Source of the DNA: Caryophanales bacterium
Lineage (GTDB): Bacteria; Bacillota_I; Bacilli_A; RFN20; CAG-826
NCBI GenBank assembly: GCA_028726925.1
Contig: JAQYPI010000101.1
Location: 1 to 10,055, forward strand
Reading direction: 5' to 3'
DNA length: 10,055 bases
Made by a program: the position numbers and the translations under genes. Under the pieces are notes generated by a model. That model was not told the DNA's origin and did not search any database. It saw only the letters and a program-made list of their open reading frames with translations. Shown piece after piece: positions 5,693 to 10,055 of the stretch (position 1 is the first letter of the stretch; the number at the start of each line of letters is the position of its first letter).

Positions 5693-6397
5693 ATGCCACG
5701 CATGATTCTCGTCGGGGGAGGTTCCTCCTCCGGGAAAAGCTACCTCACCTCGAGAGTGCTCCAAAACATCGGTCCCGATTCCGTGACCCGCATCACGATT
5801 GACGATTATTACAAGGACCAGAAAGACATGACCGAGGAAGAAAGGGTCGCGGTCAATTACGACCACCCGAAAGCGTTTGACTGGCCCTTGCTCCGTCGCC
5901 AGCTTAACGCCCTCAAGGACGGGAAGCCCATCCGCAAGCCCGTCTACGATTTCGTGGCCCGCACCCGCAGCGACAAGGTCGAGGAAATCGTCCCGAAGAA
6001 TCTCATCGTCATCGAGGGGATCATGGCCCTTGTCGACAAGAACGTCCGTGACCTGGCCGACCTCCGCGTCTTCATCGACGCCGGGGCGGAACGTCGCTTC
6101 CTCCGTCGCATCATCCGCGATTCCAAGGAGAGAGGACGGTCGTTTGAAAGCATCGTGAACCAGTATTTCTCGACCGTCCAGCCGATGTACGACAAGATCG
6201 TGAAGCCCTCGTCCATGTACGCGGACCTGATCGTCAACAACGACGGGGTCGAGAACCTCGCCGTCGAGGTCCTCACCTGCGTTTTCCTCGAGCAGCTTAG
6301 CATTGCAAACGGGGAAAAGCCCCGCGAAGAAGTCGAGGACGAGGAATTCAACGAAGCTGTCCTCGCCGAGGTGTTCCGTCCCTCGAAAGGGCATTGA
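5693..6397 (+). CDS. udk: Uridine kinase
   Basis: This 234-aa P-loop kinase phosphorylates uridine and cytidine to UMP and CMP with ATP or GTP in pyrimidine salvage, in the cytoplasm. The family signature is nearly complete: Walker A GGSSSGKS at 9-16, IDDYYKD at 36-42, NYDHPKAFD at 55-63, PVYDF at 83-87, EGI at 108-110, and the lid RRIIRDSKERGRS at 138-150. The Walker A has SSS where most relatives have SGS, which still fits GxxxxGKS. It is about 20 residues longer than typical bacterial Udk (around 210 aa), because of an acidic C-terminal tail (EEVEDEEFNEAVLAEVF) of unknown meaning. AAAGGA at 5681-5686, 6 bases before the ATG, supports the start. It lies between a strong upstream terminator and a short hairpin before sbcD; no functional link to either neighbour is evident. 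Confidence 0.93.
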   Translation: MPRMILVGGGSSSGKSYLTSRVLQNIGPDSVTRITIDDYYKDQKDMTEEERVAVNYDHPKAFDWPLLRRQLNALKDGKPIRKPVYDFVARTRSDKVEEIVPKNLIVIEGIMALVDKNVRDLADLRVFIDAGAERRFLRRIIRDSKERGRSFESIVNQYFSTVQPMYDKIVKPSSMYADLIVNNDGVENLAVEVLTCVFLEQLSIANGEKPREEVEDEEFNEAVLAEVFRPSKGH

Positions 6398-6417
6398 TGC
6401 AAAATCCCTTCATCCTG

Positions 6418-6438
6418 CCATCCTTTTTGGAAGGATGG
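6418..6438 (+). terminator. Hairpin after udk, touching the sbcD promoter
   Basis: CCATCCTT (6418-6425) pairs with AAGGATGG (6431-6438) around a TTTGG loop. Downstream is GCTTTAT, not a full T-run, so it may be a modest terminator of udk. It fills the spacer where the -35 to -10 region of sbcD would be, so it could also act as an operator-like dyad. Confidence 0.4.
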
Positions 6439-6442
6439 GCTT

Positions 6443-6448
6443 TATAAT
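6443..6448 (+). promoter_or_regulatory. -10 element of the sbcDC operon, near-leaderless
   Basis: A consensus TATAAT lies at 6443-6448, 12 bases before the ATG of sbcD at 6461. Transcription 6-8 bases downstream would give a leader of about 5 nucleotides. The bases 6449-6460 contain no Shine-Dalgarno sequence. No convincing -35 is seen at 6419-6426. Confidence 0.55.
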
Positions 6449-6460
6449 GGTTTCCAGACA

Positions 6461-7576
6461 ATGGTTTTCCTGCATTTAAGCGACTTGCATCTTGGGAAGC
6501 GAATGAACGGCTATTCCCTCATCGAGGACCAACGGTTCTTCCTTTTCGACGTCGTTTTGAAGGAATGTGAGAAACGCGGCGTCCGGCTCATCCTCATCGC
6601 GGGGGACGTTTACGATGTCGCCTCCCCAAGCGCGGAAGCCACGACCCTCTTTTCCGATTTTCTCGATGCCTTGTCTCGCGCGAACATCCAAGCGATTCTC
6701 ATCCCCGGGAATCACGATTCCGCGGAACGCCTCCATTACGCGTCCTCGTTTTTGAAACGGGAAGGGATCCACGTCATCGCGACCTTGGAAGAGGCGATGC
6801 ATCCCATCGAAATCGAGGGAGTATCGTTCTATGGCATCCCCTTTTCGAGGGCTTCGGATTTCCGCGATGTCCTGGGGGAAGATTGCCCCGAATCCCTCGC
6901 GGAACGTTTCAAGGCGTTTCTCCAAAGACTCGAGATCGACCAAGGCAAAACGAACGTGCTTTTGCTTCACGCCGCGGTGTCGACCTCGGAATCCGTGCTG
7001 CTTTCGGGCTCGGAAACCACCTACATCGGCACGAGCCAGATCCTCCCCTCGAGCCTATTCGGGGCCTTCGATTACGTCGCGCTCGGCCACATCCATAAAT
7101 CCTATCCCCCTTCCCCGAATTCCTTTTACGCGGGCTCTCCCCTCAAATACCACGTCGATGAAGCCAAGGAGAAGAAATCCCTCACCTTCGTCCGCGTCGA
7201 GGGAAAGGAAATCACGCGCGAATCCGTTCCTTTCGTCCCTCTCCGCGACCTCGTCTTGGAGGAAGGGACGTTCGATGAACTCCTGAACCGTCATAACGGA
7301 AAGGATTTCGTCGCGGTGAACCTCTTGGACGGGGTGCTCGTCAAAAACGCGAGGGACCGCCTCCAAAAGTCCTCGTTCCCCTATCTCGTATCTCTCCATA
7401 ACGAAATCCGTCGCGAGAACGGGGCCATCCCCCAAGCGCAGGCTCGCAAGAACGTCTCTCTCCACGAGGATTTCGCCCAGTTCTACGAAACGATTCAGGG
7501 AAAGCCTTTGTCCCCCTTGATGGAACGCATCGTCCTGGAAGCAGAAGAAGCCGCGAAGAAGGAGGAACACCCATGA
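6461..7576 (+). CDS. sbcD: SbcD, nuclease subunit of the SbcCD complex (Mre11 family)
   Basis: This 371-aa protein is the Mn-dependent exo/endonuclease half of SbcCD, the bacterial Mre11-Rad50 counterpart, which cleaves DNA hairpins, palindromes and protein-blocked ends. The calcineurin-like phosphoesterase motifs are all present: SDLHLG (Asp8, His10), GDVYD (Asp49), GNHDS (Asn84, His85), LLLHA (His170) and GHIH (His210, His212). Residues after about 240 form the cap and C-terminal part that contacts SbcC. The length is close to the usual 370-400. The start at 6461 places the first motif at residues 7-12 as in relatives. Its stop overlaps the start of sbcC by 4 bases (ATGA), a classic coupled pair. 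It heads the operon and has a consensus -10 but no ribosome binding site. Confidence 0.95.
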   Translation: MVFLHLSDLHLGKRMNGYSLIEDQRFFLFDVVLKECEKRGVRLILIAGDVYDVASPSAEATTLFSDFLDALSRANIQAILIPGNHDSAERLHYASSFLKREGIHVIATLEEAMHPIEIEGVSFYGIPFSRASDFRDVLGEDCPESLAERFKAFLQRLEIDQGKTNVLLLHAAVSTSESVLLSGSETTYIGTSQILPSSLFGAFDYVALGHIHKSYPPSPNSFYAGSPLKYHVDEAKEKKSLTFVRVEGKEITRESVPFVPLRDLVLEEGTFDELLNRHNGKDFVAVNLLDGVLVKNARDRLQKSSFPYLVSLHNEIRRENGAIPQAQARKNVSLHEDFAQFYETIQGKPLSPLMERIVLEAEEAAKKEEHP

Positions 7577-10055
7577 CCCCCTTGCGCTTATCGATGTCCG
7601 CCTTCGGGCCATACGCCTCGCTTGTCGAGATCGATTTCTCGCGGTTTGACTCCTCTTTGTTCTTGATCGCGGGTCCGACGGGCGCGGGCAAAACCACCAT
7701 TTTCGACGCCATGTCCTTCGCCCTTTTCGGGGAAACGACTTCCGACGTCCGCGAGGCGGGGTCCCTTCGGAGCGATTTCGCTTCGGAGGAAACCAAGAGT
7801 TTCGTTGAATTCTCCTTTTTGCTGCGTGGGAAGGAATATCGCGTTCGCCGAACCGTCCCTTATGAATACGTGAACCGCAACGGAAAGGTCGCGAGGAAAG
7901 CCCCGGAAGCGAGCCTCGAGATCGAAGGGAAGACCGTCTCTTCGAGCCTCACGGAGGTGAACGACAAGATTCAGAAGGAACTCGGCCTTGATTCCTCTCA
8001 GTTCCGGATGACCATGATGATCGCCCAAGGGCGTTTCATGGACCTCGTCCAGGCCAAGACGAAAGACCGCCTCGAGATCTTCCGCACGCTGCTTTCGGAT
8101 TCTTCCGTTGGAAGCTTCACCGCGTTCCTTGACGATTACTCGAGGAAGGCAAACGCGAGGATCGAGAACGCGACCAAAGAAGCCAAGACGGCCTTGTCCC
8201 TTTACGAATCGAAGGACCCCGTGCTTGCGAAATCCTTGAAAGACCCCGCCGACATCCTCGGGGTCATCGAAGCCTGCAAAGAGGAGGAGAAGGCTGAGAG
8301 GTCGCTGGTCGAGGAAGCCAAAGCCAAAAAGGAAGAATTCGCGAAAGCAAAAGAAGCGAAAGAAGCCAAACGGCAAGCCATGAAGGAAGGGAACGATCTT
8401 GCCGAGCGTTATCAGAAAGCAAGCCAAGAAAACGATGCCCTATTGTCCGAGAAAGATATCATCGAAGGATATCGTTCCTCACTATCCCGAAACGAGGACG
8501 CGAAGCAAATCGAATCCCTCTCCCGCCTCTATAACCTGTCCAAGAAAGCAAAAGAAGAGAATGAGGCGTACATCCTTTCCTTAACGAAGGAACTCGAAAG
8601 CCATCAACCAATCCTCTTCGAGGCGACTTCCAAGAAAAAGGAAATCGACCAAGAGGAAGAAAAAGCCAAGGCCAAGGAAATCTCCCGTCATGACCTCAAG
8701 ACAAAACTCGGGGTTTTCGAGGAAAAGGAAACCCTCGAGAAGGAGATCTCGAAATGCGAAAAGGACCTTTCCAACCAAGAAAGCACCCTTTCTAGCATCC
8801 GAAGCCGCATCGAAAAAGCCGAGGGCATCATCGCGGATTTCAGAGCCGCCTACCCCGCTTTCCAAGATGAGATCGTCCTCGCGAGGGAAGAAGAATCTTT
8901 GAAAGCGAAGAAGGATGCCTCGAAGAACGAGGAACGCCGATTCGAGGGAATCCTCGAAGACTATATCCGTTCGAGGGATAACGCGACCGACAAGGCAAAA
9001 GCGTTCCTCATTGCCCAAGAAGAAGCCAAACATCAAAGAACCGCCTATGAGATGGCTCGTTCCGCCTATTTCCTGAATCTTGCCGGATCGTTTGCCAAGG
9101 ATTTGCAAGAAGGGGCCCCTTGCCCCGTCTGCGGTTCCCTTTCCCATCCTCATCCCGCGATAGGAAGCGAACTGGCGATCTCGGAACAAGAGCTCGAGAA
9201 ATTCGAGAACAAGAAGAACGAGGCTTCGGAAAAGGAATCGAGAACCGCCGCGGAAGCGAAAAACGCGGAAGAAACATACCAAAAATCCCTGGAATCCCTG
9301 AAGGGCTTCCTCGAACCCCTTTCCATGCCTTTCGATCCTTTGCATCCCAAAGGAAGCCTAGAAGCCTTTAAAGCCATGCAAGAGGAAGGATTCAAAAAAC
9401 AAGAAGAATCCTTGTCCTCGCTAAGGATAAGCGTCGAAGCCTACCACAAAAGGAAAAAGGAAAAGGAAGACGCGGAAAAGAATCTCAAATCCTATCGCAC
9501 TCAAGAGACCCTAGAATCCAAAAAGAAGGAGGACATGGGTATCAAAATCGCGAAACGGAAGGAACGTCTATCCTCGATCGAACAAACCTTGTCCGGCCAA
9601 AGCGAGCAGGCATTGAAAGATGAGATTAAATCCTTGGATGCTTATCTAGAAAGCTATCGAAAACGGAAAGAAGAAGTCCAAGCCCTATTCGAAAAAGAAA
9701 CGAGGAAAGAGGCGGAAACGTCCCGTTTGCTACAAGACAAGAAGAACACCGCCCCCAAGCTCGAGGCAGACCTTTTGACGCACGAAAAGGATCTAAGCGA
9801 TTCTTTGTCCCAAAAAGGCTTCGCAAGCGTCCTGGATGCGAAAAACGCCCTTCTTGGGGAAACAGTCGCGAATTCCTATCAAGCGAAAGTCCGCCTGCAT
9901 GACCAACGCCGCTTCGCCTGCGACCAGGAACGATCCCTTCTTGAACAAAAAAATGCCCAGAATCTGGTCTTCCAACCCTTAGAGGGCATCGACGCGGAAA
10001 TCGCCCTCGCAAAATCGGGACTCGAAGAAGCGGATGATGCCTATTCCAAAGCCCT
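7573..10055 (+). CDS. sbcC: SbcC, Rad50-like ATPase subunit of the SbcCD complex, 3' end outside the window
   Basis: 827 complete codons are seen; the frame is open at the right edge. SbcC is an SMC-type ATPase that binds DNA and controls the SbcD nuclease. Residues 1-180 form the N-terminal ATPase half, with Walker A GPTGAGKTT at 34-42 and the Q-loop Gln152 in MMIAQGRF. From about 185 a long Lys/Glu/Ala-rich coiled coil begins. The zinc hook CPVCG lies at 517-521 (Cys517, Cys520), where two molecules join through a shared zinc ion. The return coiled coil runs to the edge. Since the hook lies near the middle, about 200 residues are missing, including the signature motif, Walker B and D-loop. 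AAGGAGG at 7559-7565, 7 bases before the ATG, is a strong ribosome binding site within sbcD. Lys-rich AAA/GAA codons in the arms make this part look more AT-rich than its neighbours. I take that as a composition effect of the coiled coil, not transfer. Confidence 0.95.
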   Translation, partial: MTPLRLSMSAFGPYASLVEIDFSRFDSSLFLIAGPTGAGKTTIFDAMSFALFGETTSDVREAGSLRSDFASEETKSFVEFSFLLRGKEYRVRRTVPYEYVNRNGKVARKAPEASLEIEGKTVSSSLTEVNDKIQKELGLDSSQFRMTMMIAQGRFMDLVQAKTKDRLEIFRTLLSDSSVGSFTAFLDDYSRKANARIENATKEAKTALSLYESKDPVLAKSLKDPADILGVIEACKEEEKAERSLVEEAKAKKEEFAKAKEAKEAKRQAMKEGNDLAERYQKASQENDALLSEKDIIEGYRSSLSRNEDAKQIESLSRLYNLSKKAKEENEAYILSLTKELESHQPILFEATSKKKEIDQEEEKAKAKEISRHDLKTKLGVFEEKETLEKEISKCEKDLSNQESTLSSIRSRIEKAEGIIADFRAAYPAFQDEIVLAREEESLKAKKDASKNEERRFEGILEDYIRSRDNATDKAKAFLIAQEEAKHQRTAYEMARSAYFLNLAGSFAKDLQEGAPCPVCGSLSHPHPAIGSELAISEQELEKFENKKNEASEKESRTAAEAKNAEETYQKSLESLKGFLEPLSMPFDPLHPKGSLEAFKAMQEEGFKKQEESLSSLRISVEAYHKRKKEKEDAEKNLKSYRTQETLESKKKEDMGIKIAKRKERLSSIEQTLSGQSEQALKDEIKSLDAYLESYRKRKEEVQALFEKETRKEAETSRLLQDKKNTAPKLEADLLTHEKDLSDSLSQKGFASVLDAKNALLGETVANSYQAKVRLHDQRRFACDQERSLLEQKNAQNLVFQPLEGIDAEIALAKSGLEEADDAYSKA

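Noticed and set aside
4071..5699. Open frame of 542 codons on the minus strand opposite the DUF1508 gene
   Set aside because: It mirrors the plus-strand gene. Strong NNC/NNG codon bias and the repeat region suppress stops on the opposite strand, the protein is an artificial run of Gly/Phe/Asp, and no promoter or ribosome binding site was found.
5528..6394. Open frame of 288 codons on the minus strand opposite udk
   Set aside because: It is a shadow of the clear uridine kinase frame, with the low-complexity Asp/Val/Gly composition typical of such antisense frames.
7588..8427. Open frame of 279 codons on the minus strand inside sbcC
   Set aside because: It lies opposite the Walker A and Q-loop coding sequence of sbcC and has no start signals or recognisable motif.
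6461..10055. SbcCD as part of an anti-phage defence island
   Set aside because: sbcDC is a common housekeeping repair operon. No other defence gene, integrase or mobile-element mark accompanies it here.
8160..10055. More AT-rich, Lys/Glu-heavy stretch as possible foreign DNA
   Set aside because: It is fully explained by the coiled-coil arms of SbcC, which need Lys and Glu codons (AAA, GAA).

Overview
The window reads as ordinary bacterial chromosome: about 95% coding, visibly GC-rich (my estimate by eye is 55-60%), with standard-code stops (TGA ends several genes). Strong AGGAGG-type ribosome binding sites, CTC/TTG/CTT leucine codons with little CTG, and a DUF1508 protein with a Glu/Pro-rich linker fit a Bacillota relative, perhaps one of the uncultured gut or rumen lineages near Bacilli/Mollicutes. 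That placement is a guess. No rRNA, tRNA, CRISPR array, insertion sequence or phage gene is visible, and no stretch over 300 bases lacks a gene.

Layout: (i) 1-300, minus strand: the first 100 codons of an unrecognised protein with one hydrophobic segment, running off the left edge. (ii) 301-384: a short divergent promoter region with a 10-bp palindrome. (iii) 385-1419, plus: a HAD-superfamily phosphatase-like protein with an extra C-terminal domain of about 130 residues. (iv) 1461-3907, plus: a tightly overlapped three-gene unit of unknown function, with two small hydrophilic, probably helical proteins (103 and 96 aa) followed by a 624-aa protein made of a large soluble helical part and five C-terminal membrane segments. 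(v) 4032-5636, plus: a membrane protein with four transmembrane segments, a long Glu/Pro-rich linker and four DUF1508 (YegP-type) motifs, closed by a clear intrinsic terminator. (vi) 5693-6397, plus: uridine kinase. (vii) 6461-10055, plus: sbcD and sbcC overlapping by 4 bases, encoding the two-subunit nuclease/ATPase that processes DNA hairpins and ends; sbcC is cut by the right edge.

The best-supported functional unit is SbcCD. The best candidate for something undescribed is the 1461-3907 trio, whose overlapping reading frames suggest coupled translation and a joint membrane-associated complex. A second pattern is that four transcription-unit heads (the leftward gene at 300, and 385, 1461 and 6461) have a -10-like hexamer 6-12 bases before the ATG and no ribosome binding site. 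Genes inside units, and genes 4032 and 5693, have good Shine-Dalgarno sequences. This suggests mixed leaderless and Shine-Dalgarno initiation in the organism.
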